The notes below the pieces were generated by a model. That model ran no database searches. It was not told the DNA's origin and saw nothing but the letters and a program-made list of their open reading frames with translations. Of a DNA stretch of 64,000 bases, positions 17,396 to 25,963 are shown one piece after another (position 1 is the first letter of the stretch; each line of letters begins with the position of its first letter). A program made the position numbers and the translations under genes. The DNA comes from Chloroflexota bacterium (GTDB lineage: Bacteria; Chloroflexota; Dormibacteria; Dormibacterales; Dormibacteraceae), in contig VBGR01000038.1 of assembly GCA_005880695.1 (NCBI GenBank), forward strand, positions 1 to 64,000. The letters are read 5' to 3'.

Positions 17396-18535
17396 GTGTG
17401 GGGGATCTGGTCGCTGGTCCTCCTGGTCCTGCTGCTGGTGATCTCCTGCGAGGAGCCCCTCTACAAGGTCGATGCTCCCAACCAGGCTGGCGTGAGCCTG
17501 CAAGTCCGCCAGGTCGCGGTCGACCAGCGGGCGCACCGCCTCTACGCCTCCAACACGACCATGAAGGCGGTCGATATCTACGACATCTCCGAGGCGGCGG
17601 CCAAATTCGAAAAATCCATCCCGCTCGGCGTCGAGCCCTTCGGCATCGTGCTGGCTCCCGACCTCGGCAAGCTGTTTACCGGCAACAGCGACAGCACCCT
17701 GGCGATCATCGACGTGGCGCCCACCTCCAGCCGCACCGACCGCCTCCTCGCCAAGGTGCCAACCGGGGGCAAGACGCGCGCGGACCTGCTCACCTACGAC
17801 ATCCGGGAACGGAAGGTCTACCTGGCCAACCCGGACGAAGGTTTCGTGACCTCGGTCGACGCGATCCGCAACCAGGCGTTGCAACGCATCGACCTCGCCA
17901 AGGGCCTCCGTCAGCCGCGCTACGACCCCGCCGACGGGATGGTCTACATCACCGACGCCGACAGCAACCTGCTCTTCCAGGTGGACCCGCACCGGGACGC
18001 GCTCGTGCAGAAATGGACGGTCCCGGGAACCTGCCTCCCGGCTGGGTTCGCGATCGACTCCAAGCGTCAGCGGGCCCTGATCGGTTGCACGACGCCCGGC
18101 ATGCAGCTGACCTTGCTCTGGGACCTCGCGCATCGCCGGCTGCTGAGGCGGTTTCCCCAGGTCGGCCAAGCCGAGCAGGTCATCTACGATCCGGCGGTCG
18201 ACCGGTACCTGGCCGCTGGCTCGAGCGGCGGATCCAGCGCCTTAGCTGTCTTCACCGGCGACCCTGTCACGTTCGCCGGCTCGGTTCAGACCCAGGCCGA
18301 CTCCCGAGCCGTCGGCTATGACGAGGCCCACGGGCGGTTTTACGTGCCGACCGCCAAGCCAGGCGAGGGCGGTCTGATCGGCGGCCCGCTGCCAACTGGC
18401 GAGGCGCAGTATCCGGTCAGCTGGGTACTGATCATGCTCAGCGTCCCTCTGGTCCTTTTGGGGGTGATCGTGTTCTTCTACGGGCGGCGGCGGACCCGCG
18501 AAGGGGCCGCCGGCGGCAGCCCCATCGTCACCTGA
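17396..18535 (+). CDS. Beta-propeller lipoprotein with C-terminal anchor
   Basis: 379 residues. The N-terminus is a short lipoprotein signal, LVLLVLLLVISC, with the Cys of the lipobox near residue 18. It is followed by repeated YVTN/NHL-like beta-propeller blades (VDQRAHRLYASN, LTYDIRERKVYLAN, YDPADGMVYITD, YDEAHGRFYVPT). A hydrophobic helix (WVLIMLSVPLVLLGVIVFFY) with a basic tail ends the protein, so both ends are membrane-linked and the propeller faces outside. It is probably a binding or sensing protein rather than an enzyme. It converges on the macro-domain gene with an 8-bp overlap. Confidence 0.8.
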   Translation: MWGIWSLVLLVLLLVISCEEPLYKVDAPNQAGVSLQVRQVAVDQRAHRLYASNTTMKAVDIYDISEAAAKFEKSIPLGVEPFGIVLAPDLGKLFTGNSDSTLAIIDVAPTSSRTDRLLAKVPTGGKTRADLLTYDIRERKVYLANPDEGFVTSVDAIRNQALQRIDLAKGLRQPRYDPADGMVYITDADSNLLFQVDPHRDALVQKWTVPGTCLPAGFAIDSKRQRALIGCTTPGMQLTLLWDLAHRRLLRRFPQVGQAEQVIYDPAVDRYLAAGSSGGSSALAVFTGDPVTFAGSVQTQADSRAVGYDEAHGRFYVPTAKPGEGGLIGGPLPTGEAQYPVSWVLIMLSVPLVLLGVIVFFYGRRRTREGAAGGSPIVT

Positions 18536-19058
18536 AGCGCTGGCCGAAAGCCGACTCGAATTCTTGAACGGCCGGCTCGCCGAAGAGGACGAAACGGACC
18601 TCGCGCGGCGCGCCCTCCTCCGCGGCTGCCTTGCTGACGCACTCAGCCATCACCTCGGCGCAGTCACGCATGGGAAGTCCGGCGATCCCGGCACCGACCG
18701 CGGGCACGGCCAGGCTCCGGAGCTGGTGCTCGCGGCTCAGCCGGAAGACCTGGTCCATCGCCGCGCCGAGTGAGTCTTTCGAGGCGCGGCCGCCGAGGTG
18801 CATGCTGGCGGCGTGGATCACGTGGCGGGCTTTTAGGTCGCCGGCGCCCGTCAGAGCCGCCTCACCCACCTTGATTGGACCGTGCCGATCGCACTCTCGC
18901 TGGATTTCTGGACCGCCCTTGCGTGCGATCGCACCCGCCACTCCAGCGCCCAGCTGAAGGTCGTTGTTGGCGGCGTTCACGATCGCGTCCACAGCCTGCT
19001 CGGTGAGGTCACCCTCGACCACGCTTACGACCGTCTCGCGGATTCGCCATTCAGGCAT
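18528..19058 (-). CDS. Macro-domain (ADP-ribose-binding/hydrolase) protein
   Basis: 176 residues starting MPEWRIRETV behind a GGAGGTGTG ribosome site. Macro-domain hallmarks are VVEGDLTEQAVDAIVNAANN with the Asn pair, LGAGVAGAI (the GVAGAI phosphate loop), ARHVIHAAS and AVPAVGAGIAGLP. Such proteins remove ADP-ribose from proteins or nucleic acids, or hydrolyse O-acetyl-ADP-ribose, in the cytoplasm. The start lies 34 bases inside the upstream PfkB gene, which suggests translational coupling to it. Confidence 0.92.
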   Translation of the reverse strand: MPEWRIRETVVSVVEGDLTEQAVDAIVNAANNDLQLGAGVAGAIARKGGPEIQRECDRHGPIKVGEAALTGAGDLKARHVIHAASMHLGGRASKDSLGAAMDQVFRLSREHQLRSLAVPAVGAGIAGLPMRDCAEVMAECVSKAAAEEGAPREVRFVLFGEPAVQEFESAFGQRFR

Positions 19059-19924
19059 GCCCACACCTCCTCGACTCGTTCCTCGAGTTGGTCTGCGGTG
19101 GCCTGGCCCAAGCCCCGGACCCCGATGTCGGAGATTGCGATGGAGGCGCAGGCCACTCCATAGACGAGTGCGTCGGCCAGGCCTTCGGGCTGGCCGCCGG
19201 TCTCCAGCCAGCGGGCCAGGAACCCGCCCGCCAGCGCATCGCCAGCTCCGGTGACGTCGAGTACCGGGCGCTCCGTCAGCGCCGGGACGTGCAGCGCGCC
19301 GGTCGGGGTCCAGGCGGTGCAGCCGCGCGCCCCGGCCTTTACGACCAGGCCGGAGAGTTCGCTGGCGGACCGGAAGTCGGCGGCTCGCCGGACGTCGCCG
19401 CCGAGTGCTGCGAGCTCTTCTTCGTTCGCGAAGAACCAATCGCAAGCCTCCAGCAGCTGGCTCGCCGCGGGGGGCCGACCTCGCAGGTACGAGCGCATGG
19501 AGTCGCCGGCCAGCAGCGCGGCCTCCTCAAGCCTGGCGGCGGCCAGCGCCTGCCGGTCGGGTCGCATCGAGCCCACGAAGGCCCAGCCTTCGAAGCCGGC
19601 CGGCGGCTGCGGCTCCCAGACGTCGTAGATGGAGTCCCGGCTGCCGAGATCCAGGTTGGACCCTCGCTGCTGGCGGGCGGACCAGTGATAGGTGGGAGCG
19701 TCCACGACACCCAGCAGAGCAAGGTCGATCGAACGGCCTGCGGTTACCTCGTGAATGCGTTGGGCGTCCGAGCGGCCGACCGGCGCGCAGACGGAGACCG
19801 GCCGGATCAGGCTCGCGGCAAGCGCGAAGTAGATCGCCGAGCCGCCGAGCTCGTCTTCCACTCTGCCGAAGGGACCTTCGAGGTCGTCGAGGGCGATGGA
19901 CCCGCAGACCAGCAGGCCGGCCAT
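19025..19924 (-). CDS. PfkB-family carbohydrate/nucleoside kinase
   Basis: 299 residues. The N-terminal VCGSIALDDL and the C-terminal signature LDVTGAGDALAGGFLARWL (catalytic Asp of the GAGD anion hole) define a ribokinase-like PfkB kinase that phosphorylates a sugar or nucleoside with ATP. The glycine pair GGSAIYFALAASL is in the substrate region. It is coupled to the macro-domain gene downstream and follows a PHP gene nine bases away; all three may form one unit. A link to ribose/ADP-ribose turnover is suggested only by context. Confidence 0.9.
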   Translation of the reverse strand: MAGLLVCGSIALDDLEGPFGRVEDELGGSAIYFALAASLIRPVSVCAPVGRSDAQRIHEVTAGRSIDLALLGVVDAPTYHWSARQQRGSNLDLGSRDSIYDVWEPQPPAGFEGWAFVGSMRPDRQALAAARLEEAALLAGDSMRSYLRGRPPAASQLLEACDWFFANEEELAALGGDVRRAADFRSASELSGLVVKAGARGCTAWTPTGALHVPALTERPVLDVTGAGDALAGGFLARWLETGGQPEGLADALVYGVACASIAISDIGVRGLGQATADQLEERVEEVWACLNGESARRS

Positions 19925-19933
19925 TGAAGAACC

Positions 19934-20554
19934 TCAGCCGCGGCGGTGAGAGCCGCTTTCGGCCGTCCGCCGGAGCGCCGCCCGGGGCAGCCTCTCGAGG
20001 AACTCGGCTGGGCTTGTGAAGGGCTCGATCTCCAGCCAGCTGTGGCCCAGCTCGGAGGCCGCGTGGGCGTCGGAGCCGCAGCCCACCGGTTTCCCGAGGT
20101 CGCGGGCCATCTCCTCGGCGGCGAGGTTGGCGCCGGCGTCACACCAGGGGTTGTAGGCCTCGATCACGTCGATCCTCTCCGCCAGGCGGACCACGCGCTC
20201 GGGCAGGAAGTGGGAGCGCCAGCGGTCGAATGGGTGTGGCAGATAGACCAAGCCGCCCATCTCGTGGACCTGGTCCATCACCTCCTCGGCCCGCTGCCAG
20301 GGGCGGATGCTGCGGGTGATGAAGAGGCCGATCACCTCGCCCTCGGTAGTCTTCACCTCTTCTCCGACGATGGCCAGCTCGGGCGCCAGCTCCTGCAGCT
20401 TCAGGGCCCCCTCGGCGGTGTTGTGGTCGGTGAGAGCGATCCGGTCCAGCCCGACCTCGGCACAGCGTGCCACCAGGTCTTCGAGCTGGGTGCGGCTGTC
20501 GTGGGAGAAGCGGCTGTGGAGGTGAAGGTCCACCTTCCAGGACTGGCCGGGCAA
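19934..20554 (-). CDS. PHP-domain phosphoesterase
   Basis: 206 residues from TTG. Metal-binding motifs of the PHP superfamily are present: VDLHLHSRFSHDSR near the N-terminus, ALTDHNTAEG, LPHPFDR and CGSDAHAASELG near the C-terminus. These are metal-dependent phosphoesterases of the YciV/RNase AM type, stand-alone here. It is upstream of the PfkB and macro genes in the same direction with tight spacing. Confidence 0.9.
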   Translation of the reverse strand: MPGQSWKVDLHLHSRFSHDSRTQLEDLVARCAEVGLDRIALTDHNTAEGALKLQELAPELAIVGEEVKTTEGEVIGLFITRSIRPWQRAEEVMDQVHEMGGLVYLPHPFDRWRSHFLPERVVRLAERIDVIEAYNPWCDAGANLAAEEMARDLGKPVGCGSDAHAASELGHSWLEIEPFTSPAEFLERLPRAALRRTAESGSHRRG

Positions 20555-20569
20555 GTCAGCCGGCTTTGG

Positions 20570-20926
20570 CTAGCGGCGGAAGAGCGGGATGACCTTGGCC
20601 TCCCGCCGGGAGCGTACGAGCTCGCCCATCAGGACGCTCTGCGCCCGAAACAAGACTTCCATCACCTGGTCCGGCCGGCGATCGCGGCCGAGCTCACCGT
20701 GGAGGTCGCGGTCGGTGTGGTTGATGACATGGGCGATGCGCGGCATCAGCCAACCCGGGACGATCCGGACGTTCTGGATGAGGCACTCCTCCAGCCAGTA
20801 GAGGAGCTGGTCAGCCTCCTGCATCAGGTTGCGGGGCTTGGAGCCCAGCTGCCGGCGCCGGTGCCAGAAAAGGGCTCGGTTCTGCTCCTCGACGGTCTCC
20901 TGAATCATGGCGGGCTTGCTGGCCAC
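20570..20926 (-). CDS. Conserved-looking hypothetical protein
   Basis: 118 residues, basic, mostly helical (QEADQLLYWLEECLIQNVRI, then GWLMPRIAHVINHTDRDL), with no signal peptide or membrane segment. The start MASKPAMIQE is chosen; a second ATG six codons later is possible. It ends 15 bases before the PHP gene and may be co-transcribed with it. Trp/Arg/Asp-rich content and the absence of Cys argue against metal binding. No family was recognised. Confidence 0.6.
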   Translation of the reverse strand: MASKPAMIQETVEEQNRALFWHRRRQLGSKPRNLMQEADQLLYWLEECLIQNVRIVPGWLMPRIAHVINHTDRDLHGELGRDRRPDQVMEVLFRAQSVLMGELVRSRREAKVIPLFRR

Positions 20927-20957
20927 TATACCAGCGGACTTGGGACCCTCAGCCCGG

Positions 20958-21539
20958 TCAGTTTGCCTGTGGGTAGCAGAGCGTTCGCCACCCGTCGGCG
21001 GCCGGGATGAGATGGACCTGACGGTCTAAGCTCAGCTCCCGCCGCTCCAGTTTCAAGCGGTAGCGGACGGCGAGGCGAGCCACGTTGCGATAAGTCCGGT
21101 TCCGGTGGCGATCGGTCCACTCGGGGACGATCTCGACAGCGAACACTTCCGCCTCCAAGAGCTCGGCCGCGCCGGCCTGGCGACGCATCTCCTCCACGAA
21201 GCGGTCCTCACCGCCCCAGGAGCGCTGCGCATCCTCGGCGAGCATCGACCACATCTGCTCGTATCGACCCTCGCGTTGCAGCCGAGTGAACCGCATCTCG
21301 AACGCGCCGGGCGCGATCGACTCGGGTGCCGGCGGCCGGAAGGGTGTTACAGGCGGGGGCTGGGCGGCGGTGGTGGCGCGCACGGGCAGGTGTCCGATCG
21401 AGGTGTTGGTGAACCGCGCGAACTCGTCAGCCGGCCAGGTGGTGAAGTGGCCCGCGATACGGGTCAGCTGCTTTTCGAGCGTTTGCCAGCGGCGCAGCGG
21501 CGCGGCGAGCTCGGAGACCAGCGAGCGGATCGAGGACAA
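20958..21539 (-). CDS. Hypothetical protein with NTF2-like C-terminal domain
   Basis: 193 residues from TTG. The first about 75 residues are helical and low in hydrophobics, then a Pro-rich linker (QPPPVTPFRPPAPESI). The C-terminal about 110 residues (FTRLQREGRYEQMWSMLAED to WRTLCY) resemble an NTF2/SnoaL-like alpha-beta cone, in which a helix is followed by long strands ending in a Trp-containing strand. No catalytic residues can be assigned. It starts near an AT-rich stretch (TGTATACAT) that may hold its promoter. Confidence 0.55.
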   Translation of the reverse strand: MSSIRSLVSELAAPLRRWQTLEKQLTRIAGHFTTWPADEFARFTNTSIGHLPVRATTAAQPPPVTPFRPPAPESIAPGAFEMRFTRLQREGRYEQMWSMLAEDAQRSWGGEDRFVEEMRRQAGAAELLEAEVFAVEIVPEWTDRHRNRTYRNVARLAVRYRLKLERRELSLDRQVHLIPAADGWRTLCYPQAN

Positions 21540-21593
21540 GCGGTCCAGATGTTGTGTGATTTCCCCAGACTGTATACATCATGTGGACAAACC

Positions 21594-21806
21594 TCAAGAC
21601 TTCGGCTGGTGTGCCCGCCGCCTCCGAGCGGGCGGGGGCAGAGCTCTTTCCAGGTCGTCGATCACAGTCGGATCGAGGCGCTTAGCGCTGAGAGCCTTCT
21701 CGAGCAGAGCGTTGAGCCGGTAGAGCTCTTCGGTCGGGAGGTCGGGGAGGAGAGAGCGGGCCCGTGCCACCGCGCGGGAGAGGCGCTCTCGCTCGCTTCT
21801 TTTCAA
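21594..21806 (-). CDS. Small basic helical hypothetical protein
   Basis: 70 residues from a TTG that overlaps the preceding stop by four bases. Sequence features are LSRAVARARSLLPDLPTEELYRLNALLEKAL and a very basic C-terminus (PPARRRRAHQ). It is probably a soluble helical protein. Tight coupling to the glycerol-3-phosphate dehydrogenase/Fe-S pair is the main reason to accept it. No family was recognised. Confidence 0.5.
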   Translation of the reverse strand: MKRSERERLSRAVARARSLLPDLPTEELYRLNALLEKALSAKRLDPTVIDDLERALPPPARRRRAHQPKS

Positions 21807-22216
21807 GCTTGCGCCAGACGTCGGACGATCGCCGCCACGGCCGGCAGCGGCACGCCGACCGGACAGGCGGCGGCCGCCTCGGCGAGGTCGGCGGAGGCGG
21901 GCCCGTCGAAGTCGGCGGCTGTGGCCGGCAGCAGGTGTAGAGGCCGCAGGTAGGCGGTTGCCAGGTCAGGTACATAGGTCTGGCCGAGCCGGCCCGCTAC
22001 TAGCGCGCAAACGCCGCAGTTGATGCAGCGCGACATCTCAGGAAAGAGCGCGCGCTCTCGGGCCGTAAGGTGTTCGTAGTGGTCAGCCGCGTAACGGGCG
22101 CGGACCTCGGCCACGCCACGGGGCGGGGCGCGCCGGATGGTCCGGCGGACCTGGTGGCGGGCATAGGCGACCGCCAGCCTGGCGAGCGCCGCGGTGCGCT
22201 GACGAGGGTCGGCCAC
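21803..22216 (-). CDS. Small Fe-S protein partner of glycerol-3-phosphate dehydrogenase
   Basis: 137 residues from a GTG two bases after the dehydrogenase stop. The protein contains CINCGVC near residue 64-70 and a later ACPVG Cys near 118, a pattern like one [4Fe-4S] cluster with a distant fourth Cys. The rest is helical (LARLAVAYARHQVRRTIRRA). It may replace the electron-transfer role of GlpC in anaerobic dehydrogenase complexes, passing electrons from FAD to the quinone pool. It is much smaller than GlpC, so this is inferred from context. Confidence 0.65.
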   Translation of the reverse strand: MADPRQRTAALARLAVAYARHQVRRTIRRAPPRGVAEVRARYAADHYEHLTARERALFPEMSRCINCGVCALVAGRLGQTYVPDLATAYLRPLHLLPATAADFDGPASADLAEAAAACPVGVPLPAVAAIVRRLAQA

Positions 22217-22218
22217 GG

Positions 22219-23829
22219 TTACCTGTACCCCCGGCGAGCACCGTAAGAGAGCTCCTCCTGGGCCCACCCCCGACGATTCAGGACGGGCGCGCGCCCGACC
22301 CAGAGGCTCTTGATGAAATCGCAGGCCGCCTCCCGCTGCTGGGAGGGGCTCCAGTCGAGCTCGCGCCCGATCACCTGGGCGGCGCGCTCGACGCAGGCCG
22401 CGCCAGCGCAAGGGCCGGCGGCCAGGCCCACGCGGCGAAAGGCGTCGGCCAAAGTCAGCACCTGCTCCTGGCGGGCGGCCCAGATCAGCTCCGCCTCCGA
22501 TAGAGGCTCGCAGCGGCAAACGAGCCCCGATGTTCCACGTTTTACATCGAGGACCGCGGCCGCCCGGCAGCCATGCCGGGTCTGGAGCCTGGCCACTGCC
22601 AGCGCGGTGAGGCCGTGTGCCCGCGCCAGCGCCGCCGCCGGCTCGAGGTCAGCTTCCGAACCCGGCAGCGGCGCCGTTCCCGTCGTGCAGCGCTCATCGA
22701 TCCGCAGCTCGCGGGCGATCAGGTCGGTAGCGTCCTCCGCCATCAGGCGGTACATCGAGAGCTTGCCGCCGGTGACCGTCACCAGCCCGCTGACTCCGTC
22801 CGGCTTCCGGTGGTCGATGATCTCGTAGCGCCGCGAGAGGTCGTCCTCGTTCGGCCGCCACTGAAAGAGAGTGGGCCGCACGCCGGCCGTCACTCGCACC
22901 GCTCGGTGCTGGCGCAAGGCCGGGAAGACGCGGTCGAAGCCTTCGAGGATGTAGTCGACCTCGTCTGGCAGAACATCGAGGTCGTCCGGGTCACCGTAGA
23001 AGTCGTCGTCGGTAGTCCCGGCCAGGGTGAAGTTGCCGTGCGGCACCATCAGGATGTCCCGGCCGTCCACCGCCTCTCCGCTGACCGCGAAGTTGGAGAG
23101 CCGCCGGTCGTAGACGATGTGCACGCCCTTGGCCGGCCGCAGTTTCACGACTGCGTCCGCCAGCCTGGCGACCCCCTCCGACCAAGGTCCGGTGGCGTTG
23201 ACCACGACCTTGGCCTGGACCTCGCCGGTGGCGGCATCCGGACCGCGGTAGCGAACTCCGACGACTCGCGCGCCGTCCCGCAGCAGGCCGGTGACACGCG
23301 TGTGGTTGAGCGCTTGGGCGCCGTGCTCGATTGCATCCTGAACATTCGCCCAGGCCAAGCGGTGAGGGTCCACTCCCCACTCCTCCATCGTCACCGCTCC
23401 GAGCAGGTTGGGAGCCAGGCCCGGCTCCAGCTCAAGGGCTTGCTCAGGGTTGAGCCGGACGTGGGGATGGGAGAGCTTGAGTGGTTGAAACCGGTCATAG
23501 ACCTCCATCGCGGTCTCCATCCGCTCGAGGTTGTTCCGGTCACCTGGCAGGACCGGGATCAAGAAGACCACTCGGTGGACCATGTGCCGGGCGATGCGCA
23601 CGATCTTGCCGGCGTCTTCGCAGCTGAGTTTGGTGGTCTTCCAGTCGAACTGAAGGTAGCGGGGACCGCCGTGGATCATGCAGCTCGAGGAGCCGCTCGT
23701 CCCCCCGCCGTAGTCCTCCTTCTCGAGCAACAGCACGGAAGCGCCCCGCCGGGCCAGGTCGCGCGCCACCCCGGCGCCGGTCACCCCTCCCCCGATGACG
23801 ACGACGTCGTGAGCGCTAGGCGCGCTCAC
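22219..23829 (-). CDS. glpA: FAD-dependent glycerol-3-phosphate dehydrogenase with BFD-like [2Fe-2S] domain
   Basis: 536 residues from GTG. The N-terminal FAD motif VVVIGGGVTGAGVARDLARR is followed by the DAO fold with GVRPTLFQ and VTVTGGKLSMYRLMAEDA. A C-terminal BFD-like domain carries CRCEPLSEAE and GPCAGAAC, the four-Cys [2Fe-2S] set of anaerobic-type GlpA. It oxidises sn-glycerol 3-phosphate to dihydroxyacetone phosphate. Downstream is a coupled small Fe-S protein, and no GlpB is present. The gene contains an AT-rich operator-like 16-mer within the codons for the second domain. Confidence 0.9.
   Translation of the reverse strand: MSAPSAHDVVVIGGGVTGAGVARDLARRGASVLLLEKEDYGGGTSGSSSCMIHGGPRYLQFDWKTTKLSCEDAGKIVRIARHMVHRVVFLIPVLPGDRNNLERMETAMEVYDRFQPLKLSHPHVRLNPEQALELEPGLAPNLLGAVTMEEWGVDPHRLAWANVQDAIEHGAQALNHTRVTGLLRDGARVVGVRYRGPDAATGEVQAKVVVNATGPWSEGVARLADAVVKLRPAKGVHIVYDRRLSNFAVSGEAVDGRDILMVPHGNFTLAGTTDDDFYGDPDDLDVLPDEVDYILEGFDRVFPALRQHRAVRVTAGVRPTLFQWRPNEDDLSRRYEIIDHRKPDGVSGLVTVTGGKLSMYRLMAEDATDLIARELRIDERCTTGTAPLPGSEADLEPAAALARAHGLTALAVARLQTRHGCRAAAVLDVKRGTSGLVCRCEPLSEAELIWAARQEQVLTLADAFRRVGLAAGPCAGAACVERAAQVIGRELDWSPSQQREAACDFIKSLWVGRAPVLNRRGWAQEELSYGARRGYR
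22531..22546 (-). promoter_or_regulatory. Operator-like word TGTAAAACGTGGAACA, site 1
   Basis: This 16-mer inside the dehydrogenase gene (minus orientation) is identical to the one at 26585. It fits a palindromic frame TGT-N3-ACGT-N3-ACA typical of LacI-type operators. Binding is not shown. Confidence 0.25.
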
Positions 23830-23836
23830 AAGCTCC

Positions 23837-25861
23837 TCACTCTTTGGACGCGTGCTCCTTCTGCCAGGTTTCGATCAGGGGCTTGGCGAGGTGCTGCGGC
23901 ATCTCCTCGCGGTGTGAAAAACGTTTTACAAAGGTGCCCCGACCTTGCGTCATGGAACGCAGGTCGAGTGCGAACTTCGCGAGTTCCGATTCGGGCACCT
24001 GCGCGCGGACGGTCGTCGTGCCGTCGCCGGGCTCCGTGCCTGAGATCTTCCCGCGGCGGCCGTTCAAGTCGCTCATGATGTCGCCCAAGAACCTGTCCGG
24101 GACGCTGATCTCGGCGTCCATGATGGGCTCCAGGATGACCGGGCTGGCGTCGAGCGCCGCCCGCCGCATGGCAACGCCACCGGCGAGCTGGAAGGCCATG
24201 TCGCTGGAGTCGACTGTGTGGTACTTGCCGTCGAGCAGTGCGACCTTGACGTCGACCATCGGGTATCCGGCCACGACGCCCTTGTCCATCGCATCGCGCA
24301 CGCCTTTTTCGACCGAGGGCCGGAAGTTCTGGGGGATGGCGCCGCCGAAGATCTTGTCCTGCCAGACGAAGCCCTCGCCCCTGCCCGCCGGCGAGATCTC
24401 GATCGTCGCGACCGCGTACTGGCCGTGGCCGCCCGACTGCTTGACGTGCCGGCCTTCGGCCTTGGCAGTACCGGCCACAGTCTCTCGATAGGCGACCTTC
24501 GGTGGCTCGGTGGTGGCTTCGACACCGTACTTGCGCTTGAGCTTCTCGATGATCACGTCCAGGTGCACGTCACCGAGGCCGGAGATGAGCAGCTGGTGGG
24601 TCTCCTCGTTGCGGTCGACATGGAGGGTTGGATCCTCTTCGGCGAGGCGGGCCAGGCCGGTCCCGATCTTGTCCTCGTCGCCGCGCGACTTCGGGAAGAT
24701 GGCCAGCGTGTAGACGGCGTGCGGAAGCTCGATCTCAGGCTCGGCTGCAGCGGCCCGGTCGCCGACGGTGTCGCCCGTGAGCGTGTGCTGGAGCTTTGCG
24801 ACGGCGCCGATGTCGCCGGCACAGACTTCGGGCGTGTTGATGTGCTCCTTCCCGCGCGGGAAAAAGAGCGAGCCGACGCGTTCATCGACGTTGCGCGCGA
24901 CGTTCCGGAGGGGCTGGTCAGACCGCAGGCAGCCCGCCAGGACCTTGAAGTAGGAGACCCGACCGACGAAGGGGTCGGCCGTTGTGTTGAAGACCAGCGC
25001 CTTGGCCGGACCGTCAGCCGGCACCGATGGCGGCGGGAAGAGCTCGATGACTGTGTTCAGCAAGGTGCGTACCCCGAGCAGCTTGGTCGCCGAGCAGCAG
25101 ACCACCGGGGCGACGCTGCCGGCGACGATGCCCTCCCGTAAACCCTTCTGAATCTCCGCGTCGCTCAACTCACCTTCGTCGAGGTACTTCTCGAGGAGCT
25201 CGTCATCGCCTTCGGCGGCGGCTTCCATGAGCTGGGCGTGGTATTCCTCGACGCGGCCTTTGAGATCGTTCGGGATGTCCGTCTCCTGGGCCTTGCCGTC
25301 GCCCCCGCTGACGATGGCTTTCATGCTCAGGAGGTCGACGACGCCGTTGAAGCCGGCCTCTGAGCCGATCGGCACTTGAATCGGCACCGGCTTCGGCCGC
25401 AGCGCTTCTCGAAGTGAGCTGACCACCGCGAAGAAGTCGGCGTTCTCCTTGTCCATCTTGTTGACCACGACCAGGCGGGGCTTGGAGTCGCGATTGCAAT
25501 GCTCCCAGGCGATCTCGGTTCCGACCGCCAGAGCTGAGTTGGCGCTCACCACGATCAGGGCGCCCTCGACGGCGCGGAGAGCCGTCACGACCTGGCCCGC
25601 AAAGTCGAAGAAACCTGGCGTGTCGAGCAGGTTGACCTTGTGGCCGTCGTGCTCGAGATGACCGGCCCCGGCCGCGATGGAGATTTTGCGGCGCGACTCT
25701 TCCGGCTCGAAGTCCAGGGCAGAGGTTCCGGCGTCGGTGGAGCCCAGCCGCGGAAGGCTGCCGCCGACGTGGAGAAGGGCCTCGGCTAGGGTCGTCTTGC
25801 CCTCGTGCGAATGCCCCAAGATCGCGATGTTTCGGATCTTGTCAGGGGCGAGCTTGGGCAC
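23837..25861 (-). CDS. EF-G-like translation-factor GTPase (FusA2-like)
   Basis: About 674 residues from GTG (VPKLAPDKIRNIAIL); the further upstream frame has no ribosome site and TACACT 14 bases upstream can be a -10 box. GTPase motifs: G1 GHSHEGKT, G3 DTPGFF, G4 NKMD. EF-G domains II-V follow, ending QGRGTFVKRFSHREEMP. The variant P-loop GHSHEGKT and short length separate it from housekeeping EF-G (AHIDAGKT-type). Paralogues of this sort are thought to act in ribosome recycling or stress translation. Which of these applies cannot be told here. Confidence 0.9.
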   Translation of the reverse strand: MPKLAPDKIRNIAILGHSHEGKTTLAEALLHVGGSLPRLGSTDAGTSALDFEPEESRRKISIAAGAGHLEHDGHKVNLLDTPGFFDFAGQVVTALRAVEGALIVVSANSALAVGTEIAWEHCNRDSKPRLVVVNKMDKENADFFAVVSSLREALRPKPVPIQVPIGSEAGFNGVVDLLSMKAIVSGGDGKAQETDIPNDLKGRVEEYHAQLMEAAAEGDDELLEKYLDEGELSDAEIQKGLREGIVAGSVAPVVCCSATKLLGVRTLLNTVIELFPPPSVPADGPAKALVFNTTADPFVGRVSYFKVLAGCLRSDQPLRNVARNVDERVGSLFFPRGKEHINTPEVCAGDIGAVAKLQHTLTGDTVGDRAAAAEPEIELPHAVYTLAIFPKSRGDEDKIGTGLARLAEEDPTLHVDRNEETHQLLISGLGDVHLDVIIEKLKRKYGVEATTEPPKVAYRETVAGTAKAEGRHVKQSGGHGQYAVATIEISPAGRGEGFVWQDKIFGGAIPQNFRPSVEKGVRDAMDKGVVAGYPMVDVKVALLDGKYHTVDSSDMAFQLAGGVAMRRAALDASPVILEPIMDAEISVPDRFLGDIMSDLNGRRGKISGTEPGDGTTTVRAQVPESELAKFALDLRSMTQGRGTFVKRFSHREEMPQHLAKPLIETWQKEHASKE
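23915..23930 (-). promoter_or_regulatory. Operator-like palindrome TGTAAAACGTTTTTCA, site 2
   Basis: A near-perfect 16-bp palindrome (one mismatch from TGTAAAACGTTTTACA) lies inside the end of the EF-G-like gene, encoded by AT-rich codons that are rare here. It shares TGTAAAACGT with the words at 22531 and 26585. Confidence 0.25.
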
Positions 25862-25963
25862 GAAGAACAAGTGTAGTGAGCGGCTTTGCGCTCGGCCGGA
25901 CGGCCCGGACCGGCCCGGTCGGTTTGAGCCGGAAGTCGCTTCGGGTAGCATGGTGACTGTCAG

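Noticed and set aside
22573-24078. Long plus-strand frame opposite glpA
   Set aside because: Low-complexity His/Val/Arg-rich translation without any domain, exactly antisense to a well-supported gene. It is a by-product of high GC.
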